From Aquatica leii (Eukaryota > Arthropoda > Insecta > Coleoptera > Lampyridae): DNA of 64,000 bases. The notes below the pieces were generated by a model that saw only the letters and a program-made list of their open reading frames with translations, was not told the origin of the DNA and did no database searches. Of the stretch, positions 32,484 to 44,137 are shown one piece after another. Each line of letters starts with the position of its first letter. Positions within the stretch are counted from its first letter, which is position 1. The stretch spans positions 85,747,912-85,811,911 of the forward strand of contig CM069436.1 of NCBI GenBank assembly GCA_035610365.1, in the 5' to 3' direction. The position numbers were made by a program, and so were the translations under genes.

Positions 32484-34375
32484 CGCTCTATTGCATACAA
32501 AGCCATTTTTGTCTGCTAAACTTTAGTAATATTATTATAGTAGCATTAAAAAGTTCAAACTGAAACGAACCGCAATTTTTATTGTCTATGGCCGTCGTAT
32601 GTCATTATAACCTCACTTTTCTCCGGTGCGTACGCAAAGTCGTTCTTAGTGAAATTTACTGCAGCTTTGTTGGTGGAAATTAAATAGCAAAGGTAAGAAA
32701 ATTGATTTGCAAAAATTTAAATAATGTTTTAGAAAGCCTCTGTTTTTGACCCTTACCACAGTTTATTCAAAATTCCTTATACTTCATTTTCACTATTTTC
32801 TACGGGAGCCATTTTTGGCTTTGTATGCAGTGTGCGCCTGAAATGGCTTTGCATGCATTCAAAGTTTTTTTTTATTTTTCCAAAATGCTTCCTTTGCGCT
32901 GTTATGGCACTGCTAACTGCATATAACCTATACCTGGTGATGGCTCTCTTAGTAACGATGATTCACTATCTGATTTCGATGACAATGTTTCGCTTTCACG
33001 CTTGCGCAACCAAATACATAAAAAACCATTAATTATTCTACCATTTGACTTTCAAACAGAAGCGAACAGTAAAGGAAACAATTATCTGGACGGAAGGAAA
33101 AATGCCAGCGTATGATGAAAACAATTTCAAGTTTAGTGGTAACCTGAAGTAGGAAAGCGATTACTTTTGATACCCAAAGAAGAATATTTGGCCGTAGATG
33201 AGCAAATTATACTCGCGAAAGCTCGGCACCAACTCAAACAGTATAATCCAGCTAAACCTCATAAGTGAGGGTACAAAAATCAAGTGTTGAGGGCGTATCC
33301 ATGTTCAATTATAATTTCAATATTTTTGCTGGCGATCAAAGCTACGTTTTTCCAAGTGATGCACCAGATTTTTGTGTCAGCTCCAACGTTGTTACACGAC
33401 TCACAGCTACTGTGCCTCAAAATGTAAACCAAAAAATATTCAATAGCATAAAATTGCAAGTTTACCTGTATAAGAATAGATTGCTATCATTCATAACCGT
33501 TAGGATGAACAGAGTACCTAATGCTGGTATGCCTACAAAAAAGGACCTGAAGAAAATAAGTCGTGGTGCTATGGTTGAGAAAATCGCCATCGTCAATGAC
33601 GTAAAACTAAGCCTGGTAGCATGGTATGACAATAAAATGGTGAGTTTACTGTCTGCGTTTGTTGGTAGCGAACCGATTTCTACTAAGAATAAATATTTAA
33701 AAAAAAAAGAACAGTACAAGTAACATCGCCACAATCCGTTGATGTGTATAACCAACACATGGGAAAAGTTGATTTGCTTGATTCTTTGTTAGGTCTGTGT
33801 AAGATCAAAATAAGGTCTCGTCAATTGCATAAAAAAATATTTTTTCTATTTGGTTGATATGTGCACATTGAATGCTTGGTTACTGTGGCGACGCAAGACT
33901 GACCTACACATGTCACTATTTTACTTCAATCTCGCCATTTCTGAATTTTATTCCAAGGCTGGCAAGAGCATCTACACCTACCTCGCCAAGGGGAGATACT
34001 CTTACGTCAACTAGAATGGGTACTCCTAGCAATAGAAAGGAATCTCCCGCACCTTGGAAAAGGGCACAAAAAACCCTGCAAGACTTATTTCTAAATTCAG
34101 TACGTTCAGACTAAATTGACTATTTCCCAATTTTACAAAGAAATCGTCAATTATGCCAGAATGATTCTTTCTTTGCGTTCTCATATAAAACGTAAGAAAT
34201 GTGACTTTTTTTTGCTTGAATGAGAATAGAAACTGTTTTAGAGAATTTCACCTTTTATGAGTTTTGGTATTTGTTGTGCATTGGAAGACAAAAATGTCAG
34301 TCTCATACATGCCATGCATTGCATGGGAAGCCAATTTTGGCTTCTGTTTTTTTTTTAAATAAGAAACTTAGAGGG
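32484..34375 (+). mobile_element. piggyBac element 2, TTAA-bounded, defective
   Basis: TTAA at 32480-32483 and 34376-34379 bracket a decayed piggyBac transposase. Read inward from each TTAA the ends are CGCTCTA and CCCTCTA, a plausible short TIR. Subterminal inverted motifs (TGCATACAAAGCC at about 32494 and its inverse at about 32820) add support. The boundaries are inferred from TTAA, since a short match could be chance. Confidence 0.65.
32905..34235 (+). pseudogene. piggyBac transposase relic 2
   Basis: Starts with an acidic N-terminal stretch (GSLSNDDSLSDFDDNV, about 32930). Then IWTEGKMPAYDENNFKFSG, EEYLAVDEQI with its acidic residue, and KARHQLKQYNPAKPHK with a stop. A clean frame at 33265-33723 follows: NIFAGDQSYVFP, VTRLTATVPQNVNQKIF, TVRMNRVPNAGMP, RGAMVEKIAIV and WYDNKMVSLLSAFVGSEPIS. 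A frame change leads to VDVYNQHMGKVDLLDSLLG, AWLLWRRKTDL and a final cysteine-poor finger remnant. At least two stops and one or two frameshifts make it inactive, but much of the catalytic domain is well preserved. Confidence 0.87.
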
Positions 34376-34390
34376 TTAATAAATTACCAA

Positions 34391-34457
34391 ACACTAATAA
34401 AATGTAACGATATTTAAAAAAAAAACAATTTACAAATAATTTATATATGAATATCAC
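34391..34457 (+). repeat. dispersed repeat, copy 2
   Basis: Counterpart of 8695-8764. It lies just outside the right TTAA of piggyBac element 2. Confidence 0.6.
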
Positions 34458-34639
34458 CACATATTTATAAAGACTTTCGACTTCCGCTTAGACTGGCGTA
34501 GAAATACCGACTCGCGGATAAGTAATAATAACTATTGGTTTAGGAAATAGAGTACTCAACCATCAAATACTTATAGCCGACATTACAGAACCCATTATCC
34601 TGTGAATGTACGTTATAGAAAAGTATAGCTTCCATTTAG

Positions 34640-34977
34640 CTATAAAAAAATTATCTTTTTATGATTGACGGCAAAGGTTCATTTCATTCGTCAAAAACGT
34701 AGCCGTTTCGGTTTTATTGAGTTAAGACGTGACACTTGGATGGGAATCTTCGACAAAGCTACGTTTTCACTATTAAACCAATGAAAGGCAAATTGGTTGA
34801 ACTGCTAGTTGGCAAAATATTAGTACGAGTGCAAAGCACGGTGCCAGTAAGGATCGTAAATGTCAATTCGGATCCAATAACATTAAAAAACACACTGATA
34901 GGCCAATGTACCTCAGTATTTCAAATTGTGAGATGTGTGAAGTCTCGTAAAACTACGTTGCCAAAATGGCATTTATG
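34640..34977 (+). pseudogene. Ty3/gypsy-type pol scrap (protease-RT linker)
   Basis: An open stretch reads TIKPMKGKLVELLVGKILVR then STVPVRIVNVNSDPITLKN and LIGQCTSV. This matches the conserved linker between protease and RT in gypsy-type pol, where residues of the form VPVR-I-N-x-x-x-x-P-I-x-L-K and IG-x-C-x-x-V recur. No RT follows. It could belong to the relic beginning at 35.8 kb or be independent. Confidence 0.55.
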
Positions 34978-35810
34978 AGATATTCTTTATTAGAGTTAAG
35001 CATAAAATTTACATCGTAGACGCTGGACCGAAAAATTGAAACAGGTCAACCAAATAAGGCAAAATTTCATTTATGAGAGTACAAATTAGTTGACTCTTGT
35101 TTTTTTGTGGTCAAAAATTTATTTATTTTATAACAAAATAAATGTACACATTAATCAAACTCTTGCTGGCTACTAATTTTTTTTTAACCCATTCTCAAAT
35201 TCCATTTCAAAAAAATGTCTCGTCTTTTAAGACGATCTTAGTTAGGAGCTAATTTTTGATTTATTATTAATTAGTGACTTGCCAAATCGTATTGCATCCG
35301 TTGAAACAACCAGTAATCATACACAAAATACGGCGGGTGCAGTAAAATATCTTATTTGACCGTTATTAAACATTTATTTACGACTTTTGCGACATGAGAC
35401 CGAGTGTTGTCATGCAGATGATTAATTTTGTCATGACTATGCTCATATTCTAGTCGCTTTTTGTCGTAATGCATGGCTCAAACTAATCAATTGTAGCTTA
35501 TGCCAATCGCCCGCAATGGAATCGCCAGTTTGTAGCAGTTCATAGTATACAACATCTTTTTGGTCCTACCATATACACAGCATGATTTTCGAATCATAAA
35601 CATTCGGTTTTGGTGTTCTTGTTGAGTCACAATCTGATATAAAAAACTTTTTTCTTGTTGCTTTTAAATTAGCTGCTCGCAAGAAAAAAATCATCTTTTA
35701 ACGTCTCCCGGTTTCAGTTCATATGGCACTCAATTGCTTTTCAAATCATTTTCATAGATTTCAATCGTCGAAAAACTATTGTTACATGTCATTTTTCATT
35801 TTCTAAAAGT
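34978..35810. other. unassigned spacer
   Basis: No coding segment or repeat recognised. Confidence 0.4.
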
Positions 35811-37110
35811 CGTAATTCTAACTAAATTTACTACGCCTCTGGTTCTCTGGTTGCGAACCCAATTGGTTAGAAAATCTTAGATTTGTTCGACACCTACAGG
35901 AGATCACGTCGGTGACTGTACTTTTACTTGCAAAATTTAAGTTGTTATAAAAGGTTTATTTTAATAAGACCTCTGTCCGTTAAATTGTAAGTAATTCTTC
36001 TTCTTATTTAATTTTTATCGTCGGTTATTTCTATTACGCTTTTAACGATTTTGCTGGAATGAACAATTATTCTGTATACTAGCGCTATTAAAGCGATTTT
36101 TGATTGAATTGGCGTTTACAAATAAAAATAAAATGACGTCGGCTATGTTGCTTTTAATACTTTTAAAAATTCTTATATCAAGTTTGCTGGAAGCAACCTT
36201 TTAAGCGTCATTAATCTGCAGAAAGAGTAATTTTCCCGAGAATGATGTTGCATATGCAATAACCACTGTTATTCGTGTTATCCGAATCAAACGTTTTACA
36301 TCTGTAGATGTATTCGTCGATGGCGATGGGTGACTCGCACTTCGTTATAACTTTTCTGATAATTATTGTATACTTAAATCTTGTGATTGTATTCAATTTC
36401 TTATTTACTTATTCAACCTTAAGCATTTTTTTATTTTGCTTATACCGTACTATTTATGTATGTTAAAGTTTATCTATCGATAATTTAATTGAAGATCATA
36501 AAAAATCATTTTATTTTTAGTCGTATTTATAAAACGTGTTTAGTTTTATGTTTTGAAGTTGTCTTGAGTACGCTGACGTTATACCATTTAAGTTTTTTCG
36601 ATTATTTAAACGTAGTCAAGGCCAGAGGTTCTCAAACATGTAAGCTTACATAGCATGCAAGTTTTGGTGGGGTAAGTTTTTAATTGATATTTATTTTAAC
36701 GTAGTTATTAATTGTATTTGGTAATTATAAATTTGTTTGCAACTACATGGTAGACGAAATAATTGATCGATTTTACAACATAAACTTTATGGCGATTGAA
36801 ATGTGAAATTGTCGTGTTAAAACTTGCTGCCGTATTAGTTGGTTAACCAGTAGTGTTCTGTTATACTTATTTTTAAATTCTTCAAATTACTATTTTGTTA
36901 AAAGAATAAATAGCACTAGTACATGTTATTGTTGCGTGGAATTATATACGCTTGTTAAGCTTTTCGTTGAATGTTTTTTCCAAGCCGATGATCTAGTCAG
37001 TACACGAATTTGCGCCTATGTTTGTGTTTTTTTTTATTATGGTTTCCTTAATCGTGGTGACGTGACCCACTATAGGAAAAGGATGCTAGCCCCAACATGG
37101 AGCTTCGATT
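35811..37110 (+). repeat. presumed 5' LTR of the gypsy-type relic
   Basis: Aligns with 44602-45620, with indels. The start is placed by alignment to TGTTTAAC at 44602. Similarity fades after CACTATAGGAAAAGG near 37085. Confidence 0.6.
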
Positions 37111-38479
37111 TGATTTTATTTTTTTTTATTGATGGTATTTATTAATGGTTAGTAGTTACCAAATTTATTTTTGTTTGACTTGTTCTCTATTACTTACTGG
37201 ATATGTAACGTTTCGTTAGAGTTCATTACATTTAAAATTCAATTTTACATTCGTTTCTGCAACTGATATGGCACGTAAATTTATTCAGTTTGGCAACGTC
37301 GCGTCGTTTCAAATCGACCCGTGTAATTGACTGCTCGGACTTCCGTTTGAGCCATCTTTGGTATTTCAAGTGAGTGGTGCAAGGAATACAAATTTTCTTT
37401 ATTATGGCGTAAAAACGCATAAAAAATTATTTTTATTTATTCCAACCAATTGCTGGTGAGTTTACCTTTATTTTGATGTAATTTTTCTATTGAATTCAAC
37501 ATTTTTAGTGATTTCACAATGTTATGCAATACAGTTAGACAAAGGAATTTATTTCAAGGCCGTTGCATTTAGATGTAACGTAAGTACTTCATGTCATTTA
37601 AAAACCATTCTTTACATTTAAGGTTTTTTTATTTACTGAGTCTTTTCTTTTGGTTTTGTCTTTTTATTTACTGGATTTTCCGTTAATGGAGTTTATTATT
37701 CATTGGATTTATACATTGGTTTTATGCCTGCTGTTGTGGAAATCTACGTTCGTTTGGTAGAATCTTTTCATTACAACAAAGAATGTGCTAAAAATAGAAG
37801 ATATCCGATAACGTCATATTATATATGGTGACTCAACTGGAATTTATGTTACTACTAATTACATTTTAAATTTAAATTAAATTGTGTTTTCAAAAACTTT
37901 TCGGGATACATACTCGATAACAAATTAAACGTTTACTACTTTTGCATTTAATATCAATTAATAATTAGGTATAAAAGTTTATGCTTTTTATTCATCGCCA
38001 ATTTAAAGGTGATTGGCGCCCTAATATGTTTTAATCCAAATATTGTTCATTTTTTCTTTAATGTAAATAGTGTATTATGTTATAGTTAATAAATTAAAGG
38101 AATTCACGTCTGTGTATTTATTTTCATTCAGACTCACACCCAGGGGTCTGTGTCTTCGACTGCTGCCGTGGTAAAATAAGTATTTTTGCTTTCGGTAAAT
38201 GTATTTTGATATTTTTTATTATACGTTTTTAATATTTTTTATTACAGATAGCTTTACTGTTTGTTTTTTGTATTAATAGTTATTTATTGTACTGATTGTC
38301 TTTTTGTTAAAGATGCTTAAAGTTAACAAGTTAATAGTTCTTATTCGAGATATGAATACTTTAGCAAAAACTCTACCTCTGTATTTTGTTCCTATTGTCA
38401 ATCTTACTATTTTTTTACTGGTTTGTTTTTTTTCTAGAATTATCGGCATTACTAAAGACTAAAGATCAAATAATTATGT

Positions 38480-39662
38480 ACATTTTACTTCTAGTCATCG
38501 TAGACTCTACCTTTTCTTCGTCGTCATTTTTATTGCGTTACCACGTCCTGATAGTAACTTAGCTTGAAGGACTTCTGCTAATGTATCTAAAAGTTTTATT
38601 CGTTCTAGAGATGTGGAAACTATTTTTTTTTCTTCTACATCTACTCCTTTACAAGTTTCTAATTGTGTTTTGTTAATTGTTCTTTTCTCTTTCATCGGCT
38701 TTGCAAACGTAAATGTTAGTTCATTTTGGCAATCTGATTCTGACTTTTGGTTATTCTTTGGTTCTTGTCTTTACATTTTGTAATTTAGTTTTTTGACTAT
38801 GTCGGCTTTATTTTGTTGGTTGTAGCTGGAATGGTACCCAATTGTTTCTTCCATTTTGCTGTACTGATATTCTTCTTTTCTTACGTTTTTAGTAAATTTC
38901 TTGGGTTTTATTTTTTAACCAATTTACTTCAGGACATACTACCTTTTTGTCTGTATGTAGTTATATACACTTAGTCGGTTATTTTGAGATGGGCAAGTCT
39001 TTAGTAAAACTCATACTTTGCTTTCAGTTTTTTTCTTTTTTGAGTTTCCTATTTTGTTTGTCGACATTTAAGTCTTGCAGTAAACTTTCTAATTTGGAAC
39101 AGCAACTGGCACGCATTCGTTCTATAACTGACTATAGTATTTTTTCTCTTTTTTTTTTTCTTTCTATTTTTTCTATATATTTTAAACGGTTGGATAGGTA
39201 CCGTAGGGTGATTTATTTTTGTTTTATGTTTTTCCTTTTGATTCTTTTTATGGTTTGTTTCTTGGGCAATTGGTTAGGCATTGAAGACTTGGCGACTCTT
39301 TTTCTTCTACGGAGACAATATCAAAACAGACATCTACATCTAGTCTTATCTTTTGTTTTTTTTCTCTCACTTTTGTATTTTTTGCTTTGTTTTTCTACTT
39401 TCTATTTTCTGCTGCTTCATCATTTTTTTTTATTTTGGTGTTTACTGCAACAATGCTTCTTTTTTTTCTGTTTTCTTTACAAACCTCTTTTACTTGTTTT
39501 GTCGGATCTAGTCGGTTTCTGTTTTATTGCGCTTGATTTGCAACTTTTATGACATTGCAACTTAGTTTGTTGTACCCTAAGTACTTGCGCTTAGTTTTTT
39601 TAGAGTCTGCTTGTTTGTTTTGTGGCCAAAATCTCATACCGTCCGTAGACGATTTTTTGGCA
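38480..39662 (+). repeat. pyrimidine-rich untranslated region of the relic
   Basis: Dominated by T/C runs. The minus strand contains segments matching 61.7-62.1 kb, for example CCGTAGAAGAAA, TCAATGCC and ACATACAGACAAAAAGGTAG-like text in the same order. An apparent 201-codon plus-strand frame here is low-complexity F/L/S sequence and is not taken as a gene. Confidence 0.65.
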
Positions 39663-39667
39663 TGACT
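39663..39667 (+). repeat. copia TSD, left copy (TGACT)
   Basis: Matches 44133-44137 immediately outside the 3' LTR. Confidence 0.9.
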
Positions 39668-39883
39668 TGTTGAAGGTAATGACTAGCGGCAGTTATCTGT
39701 TGTTATATTAATAACTAGTTGCGTTTTATATAAATAGATGTCATTGCTGTGACAGTTTGAGATATTATTGTACGCGCCTTTTTGTAGCAATAAATATACA
39801 GGTTATGTTCTCTTAATACAGTACAGAATACAGCAGAATACAGTTAAATAAAAGGTTATTCAAAGTGGTGTATTTATTTATCA
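39668..39883 (+). repeat. copia 5' LTR
   Basis: 216 bp, TG...CA. Contains a TATATAAA promoter-like box near 39730 and an AATAAA near 39790. Confidence 0.95.
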
Positions 39884-39901
39884 GGTTATGGGACCAGTGT
39901 G
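39884..39901 (+). other. copia primer-binding site, initiator-tRNA-Met half type
   Basis: GGTTATGGGACCAGTGTG directly after the 5' LTR resembles the copia primer site complementary to an internal fragment of initiator methionine tRNA, rather than to the tRNA 3' end. Confidence 0.75.
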
Positions 39902-40004
39902 TTATTTAAGTTTTATATATATCGTTAAATAGACTGCAATCAGTTATAAAGTAGTTTGGTATTAAAAGTTCGATAATTTCGAATATAAACGATATAAACT
40001 TACA

Positions 40005-42071
40005 GTGCAAAAAATGGCGGGACTTAACGTTTTAGTACCGGTTTTAGAAGCAAACAATTTTAATAATTGGCAATTTCGAATAATTACATTATTAAAAAGA
40101 GAACAATGTGAAGAAGCACTGGAAGATAACCAACCCGATGAGTCAAGTACGATTGAAGTAAGAAACAAATTTAAAAGAATAGATGCTAAAGCACAATCGA
40201 TCATTGTACAAGGCGTTTCCGACAAACATTTAGATTTACTAAAGGATTGTAAAAGTGCAAAGGAACAAATGACTGCATTAAAAGAGGTATTTAATAGAAC
40301 AAGTTCTTTTACTAAGTTGTCACTATGGCGAAAATTGTTGAATTTAAAATCAGGAGGAAATGATAAATTGGAGGATCACTTCCTAAAACTTGATACGATC
40401 ATAAGAGAATTAAAAGAATTAAAATCAAACATAGATGAGAGTGATCGAGTTTGCTATTTGTTACTGTCTTTTCCATCTAAATACGATACAGTAGTAACCG
40501 CTTTAGAAACAGTGTCAGATGTGAAAATGGACTTTGTGAAAGCTCGACTGTTAGACGAGGAATTAAAACTAAACACTAAGCAAGATAGTAAACAAGAAAA
40601 TGAAGTTAGTTTTAAAGCTACAAGTAACAACAGGGGATGTTACACATGTGGTAGTCCACACCATTTCCAAGCAAAGTGTCCAAAAGGATATATGAAAACA
40701 CAAAGAAATACAAGAGGTTCATATAGAAGCAATTATAACAAGAGAGGTCAAAACTACAGAGGCTTCCGAGGTCACAGTATAACAACGACACCTGCAATTC
40801 AGACAAATACAGCTGAAGAACCAATTTCACTTTATGCAGCCAATGTATGCAGTGAAGAAAACAAAGGTAAGATTACATTTATTTTGGATTCGGGCGCAAG
40901 TAATCACTTTGTACAAGAAAAACTAGAAGAATATATGTTCAATATTAAAAGTTTGCCAAAAACTAGTAACATTCATATAGCTAATGGTGAAACTTTAAAA
41001 TCTAATAAGATAGGAACGTTAAAAGCAAGATGTCAAGGTCAAATTATATGTATTGAAGCATTAATAGTCCCAAAAATAAAACATAATTTGATTTCTGCTT
41101 CAAAAATTACATCAAAAGGCAACAAAATAATTTTAGAAAAGGAAATTACTACAATTAATGTAAATAACTGCACATTAATATGTGAAAATAAAAATGGGTT
41201 GTATGTATTAAATATAGATAGTGTTTTTGACAAAGCCGAAGATTGTTATGTAGCATTAGATGAAGATATTTGGCACAGGAGGTTAGGGCATGTTAGAAAA
41301 GATGCATTATTACAATTGGGTTTAAAGGTTTCCGATAAAAATTGTTCCACATGCATTGAAGGAAAAGGTACTAGACTTCCATTCGAAGAAAATTTAAACT
41401 ATTCAAAGAGTATAGGCGAACTCATTCATAGTGATATTTGTGGACCAATACATCCATGCAGCATAGATGGGGGCAAATATTTTCAAACAATTTTGGATGA
41501 TTTTTCTCACTTTGTTGTATTAAAAATTCTGAAAAATAAGAATGAGGCGGAAGAAAACTTAAGAGAGTATATTGCAGAAGTTGAGAGGCAACATAATGTA
41601 AAAATAAAACGTCTTAGGTTAGACAACGGAGGTGAATTCTTGTCAAAAAGTTTCAAACATTATTGTAAGCAAAGTGGAGTTATTCTAGAATATACAATGC
41701 CATACAGTCCTCAAATGAATGGTAAATCTGAGCGGATGAACCGTACACTATTAGATATGGTCAGAACAAAAATATTAGATTCAGGCATACCGAAATTCTT
41801 ATGGGTAGAAGCTCTGAGATGTTCTGCCTATGAACTAAACAGAACTCCAACTTCCGCACTTCCAAGAGGTCAGACACCTTCAGAATTATGGCACGGCAGA
41901 AATGACCTTAGCAAACTTAGAATATTTGGATGTCGCGCATGGTATACAGTTTTACCAAAAGGAAATAAATTAGAAGCAAGAGCAAAAAAGACAATTTTTG
42001 TTGGATATTGTGGAGGAGGTTACATGCTATACGAACCCGAAGAAGGAAAAATAGTAAAAGTCGGGATGTGA
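40005..42071 (+). CDS. copia Gag-protease-integrase part of the polyprotein (truncated by frameshift)
   Basis: 688 codons. Gag capsid region spans residues 1 to about 205. A CCHC zinc knuckle CYTCGSPHHFQAKC sits at 212-225, followed by an R/N/G-rich stretch. The protease motif LDSGAS has its aspartate at 295. The integrase zinc finger starts at H424 (WHRRLGH, then CSTCIEGK). The catalytic triad is D477 (HSDICGP), D540 (LDNGGEF) and E576 (KSERMNRT), with the D-x35-E spacing intact. It stops early after KIVKVGM because one base is missing in an A run near 42057; the continuation is found in the next frame. The start is the first ATG after the primer-binding site, in an AAAATGG context. Confidence 0.94.
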   Translation: MQKMAGLNVLVPVLEANNFNNWQFRIITLLKREQCEEALEDNQPDESSTIEVRNKFKRIDAKAQSIIVQGVSDKHLDLLKDCKSAKEQMTALKEVFNRTSSFTKLSLWRKLLNLKSGGNDKLEDHFLKLDTIIRELKELKSNIDESDRVCYLLLSFPSKYDTVVTALETVSDVKMDFVKARLLDEELKLNTKQDSKQENEVSFKATSNNRGCYTCGSPHHFQAKCPKGYMKTQRNTRGSYRSNYNKRGQNYRGFRGHSITTTPAIQTNTAEEPISLYAANVCSEENKGKITFILDSGASNHFVQEKLEEYMFNIKSLPKTSNIHIANGETLKSNKIGTLKARCQGQIICIEALIVPKIKHNLISASKITSKGNKIILEKEITTINVNNCTLICENKNGLYVLNIDSVFDKAEDCYVALDEDIWHRRLGHVRKDALLQLGLKVSDKNCSTCIEGKGTRLPFEENLNYSKSIGELIHSDICGPIHPCSIDGGKYFQTILDDFSHFVVLKILKNKNEAEENLREYIAEVERQHNVKIKRLRLDNGGEFLSKSFKHYCKQSGVILEYTMPYSPQMNGKSERMNRTLLDMVRTKILDSGIPKFLWVEALRCSAYELNRTPTSALPRGQTPSELWHGRNDLSKLRIFGCRAWYTVLPKGNKLEARAKKTIFVGYCGGGYMLYEPEEGKIVKVGM

Positions 42072-43816
42072 GATTTGATGAATCGATTATGGAATTTAAA
42101 GAAAGTACACAGGGACAACAAAAACAAATATTGAAGTATGAGACTCTAAAAGATAATGAAATAGAGAATATTGAAGAAAAAGAAACAGAAGGACCAAATC
42201 ATAAAGAAGAAGTCGATCAGAGCGAAAGTGAAGAAACCACACAAATACAAGAAGTAACTTCAAGGTCAGGAAGAAGAATAGTAAAACCTAAACTACTAGA
42301 AGACTACGAGATATATGCAGCGTACTGTCTACTCTCTACAACGAGCGAAGAGCCCAAAACATACAAGGAGGCAAGTAAATCAGAAGAATGGCAACGAACC
42401 ATAGAGAGTGGAATAAATTCACATGAACAACTACAAACTTGGACTCCTACCGAGTTACCTACAGGTCATACAGCCATTGACACCAAATGGGTTTTCAAAA
42501 TCAAAGAAGATGGCACTAAAAAGGCACGTCTTGTCGCCAGAGGTTTTCAAGTACCTAACAGTGGAGAAGAATACATTTATTCACCTGTATGCAGATTACC
42601 AACTATAAGAACATTGATATCAGTATCAGTACAAAAAGACTGGAGACTGAGACAGATAGATGTACCAACAGCATTTTTAAATGGAACTTTGGACAGTGAT
42701 ATATTCATAAAAGTACCAGAAGGTTTAAAAACAAAGTTTAAGTACTTAAAATTGAATCGTGCGTTGTACGGGCTACGGAATGCACCAAAATGTTGGAACG
42801 TTAAATTTAATGAAGTGATGATAAATTTACAATTTAAAAGATCCGACCATGACTATTGTTTATATATAAAGGATCAAGTGTACTTAGTGTTGTTTGTTGA
42901 CGATGCATTAATTACAGGACCTGAATTTCAAGTTAACATTCTACTGAAAAATTTGTATGAACAATTTCAAATTAAAAACGTAAACAATGTTAATACTTTT
43001 CTTGGTATGCAATTTTGTAAAGTGGACGATGGACTTAAAATTACTCAAACCAAATTAATATCGCGTTTGTTAAAAGACTTCGGAATGGAGGAATGTCGTT
43101 CAGTAGCCACACCCATGGAAATGAACTTTCAAGTAGATAGTGATGAAGAAACTGTAAGTGATGTACCGTATAGGCGCTTGATTTGTAGTTTAATGTATCT
43201 ATCAATCGTTTCGCGACCAGACATTGCTTATAGCGTTTCATATTTAAGCAGATACTTAGATAAACCGACGGTGAGTGCGTGGAAAGCAGGGCTTAGAATT
43301 CTTCGATATTTAAGCACAACTAAAACTATTGGACTAATGTACAAAAAGGATGAAACTGGTTTAGAAGCGATGAGTGATGCTGACTGGGGAGGTGATAGAC
43401 AGACAAGGAAAAGCGTAAGTGGTTTTGTGTGTTTCCATGCCAACAATCCCATCGCTTGGCATTCAAGGAAACAAAGCAGCGTAGCGTTGTCCTCAATGGA
43501 GGCTGAATATATATCAGCAGGACTTGCAGCCCAGGAACTAGTAAACTTGAAAGGTATACTATCAGATCTTGGTGAGTTTAACCCAGTATACCTATATGTT
43601 GACAACCTTAGTGCAATTTCGATGATAAAAACTTTCGAAAACTCTAAACGGAGCAAACATATAGAAATAAAATACCACTATATTAAAGAACTGTGTTTAA
43701 AGAAAGAAATAATAGTTAGATATGTAAATTCTTCTGAAAATTGTGCTGACATTTTTACCAAAGCTTTAGGGAAAGAGAAATTTGTTTATTTTAGATCAAA
43801 TTTGTTAAATGATTGA
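42008..43816 (+). CDS. copia RT-RNase H part of the polyprotein (out of frame with gag)
   Basis: Open frame of 602 codons, of which the first ~18 are out-of-frame text overlapping the previous ORF; the real pol sequence begins near SRDVRFDES. RT motifs: WVFKIKEDGTKKARLVARG, QIDVPTAFLNG with the motif A aspartate, YGLRNAPKCW, and the catalytic FVDD at residues 296-299. RNase H: SDADWGGD, SSMEAEY, YVDNLSAI and SKHIEIKYHYI, ending with NCADIFTKALGKEKF. All catalytic residues are present. Only the single upstream frameshift prevents a full-length product, and a homopolymer sequencing error is an alternative. Confidence 0.94.
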   Translation: MWRRLHAIRTRRRKNSKSRDVRFDESIMEFKESTQGQQKQILKYETLKDNEIENIEEKETEGPNHKEEVDQSESEETTQIQEVTSRSGRRIVKPKLLEDYEIYAAYCLLSTTSEEPKTYKEASKSEEWQRTIESGINSHEQLQTWTPTELPTGHTAIDTKWVFKIKEDGTKKARLVARGFQVPNSGEEYIYSPVCRLPTIRTLISVSVQKDWRLRQIDVPTAFLNGTLDSDIFIKVPEGLKTKFKYLKLNRALYGLRNAPKCWNVKFNEVMINLQFKRSDHDYCLYIKDQVYLVLFVDDALITGPEFQVNILLKNLYEQFQIKNVNNVNTFLGMQFCKVDDGLKITQTKLISRLLKDFGMEECRSVATPMEMNFQVDSDEETVSDVPYRRLICSLMYLSIVSRPDIAYSVSYLSRYLDKPTVSAWKAGLRILRYLSTTKTIGLMYKKDETGLEAMSDADWGGDRQTRKSVSGFVCFHANNPIAWHSRKQSSVALSSMEAEYISAGLAAQELVNLKGILSDLGEFNPVYLYVDNLSAISMIKTFENSKRSKHIEIKYHYIKELCLKKEIIVRYVNSSENCADIFTKALGKEKFVYFRSNLLND

Positions 43817-43905
43817 TTATATACTACATTTGTTCTGTGCATGCATTATATTCAATTTAAAAGTTTTTGTTTGTTTCGATTAATAATTAAAAAAAAAAAA
43901 TTAAA

Positions 43906-43916
43906 TTGAGAAGGGG
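43906..43916 (+). other. copia polypurine tract
   Basis: TTGAGAAGGGG directly before the TGTTGAAG start of the 3' LTR. Confidence 0.75.
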
Positions 43917-44132
43917 TGTTGAAGGTAATGACTAGCGGCAGTTATTTGTTGTTATATTAATAACTAGTTGCGTTTTATATAAATAGATGTCATTGCTGTG
44001 ACATTTTGAGATATTATTGTACGCGCCTTTTTGTAGCAATAAATATACAGGTTATGTTCTCTTAATACAGTACAGAATACAGCAGAATACAGTTAAATAA
44101 AAGGTTATTCAAAGTGGTGTATTTATTTATCA
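43917..44132 (+). repeat. copia 3' LTR
   Basis: 216 bp. Differs from the 5' LTR at two positions (GTTATTTG versus GTTATCTG, and GACATTTT versus GACAGTTT). Confidence 0.95.
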
Positions 44133-44137
44133 TGACT
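44133..44137 (+). repeat. copia TSD, right copy (TGACT)
   Basis: Matches 39663-39667 immediately outside the 5' LTR. Confidence 0.9.

Larger units (their letters stand above)
39668..44132 (+). mobile_element. copia-type LTR retrotransposon, nearly intact
   Basis: Two 216-bp LTRs (TGTTGAAGG...TTTATCA) differ at 2 positions. A 5-bp TSD TGACT lies at 39663-39667 and 44133-44137. A primer-binding site follows the 5' LTR and a purine tract precedes the 3' LTR. Order is gag, protease, integrase, RT, RNase H, the Ty1/copia arrangement. A single -1 frameshift near 42057 splits the polyprotein. It sits inside the pyrimidine-rich region of an older LTR element. Confidence 0.96.

Noticed and set aside
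38947-39552. 201-codon plus-strand open frame, apparently rich in membrane segments
   Set aside because: It is F/L/S-rich because the strand is almost all T and C, and it lies inside the pyrimidine-rich untranslated region of an LTR relic. No conserved motif.
43228-43656. 142-codon minus-strand frame in the copia element
   Set aside because: Antisense shadow of the RNase H region.
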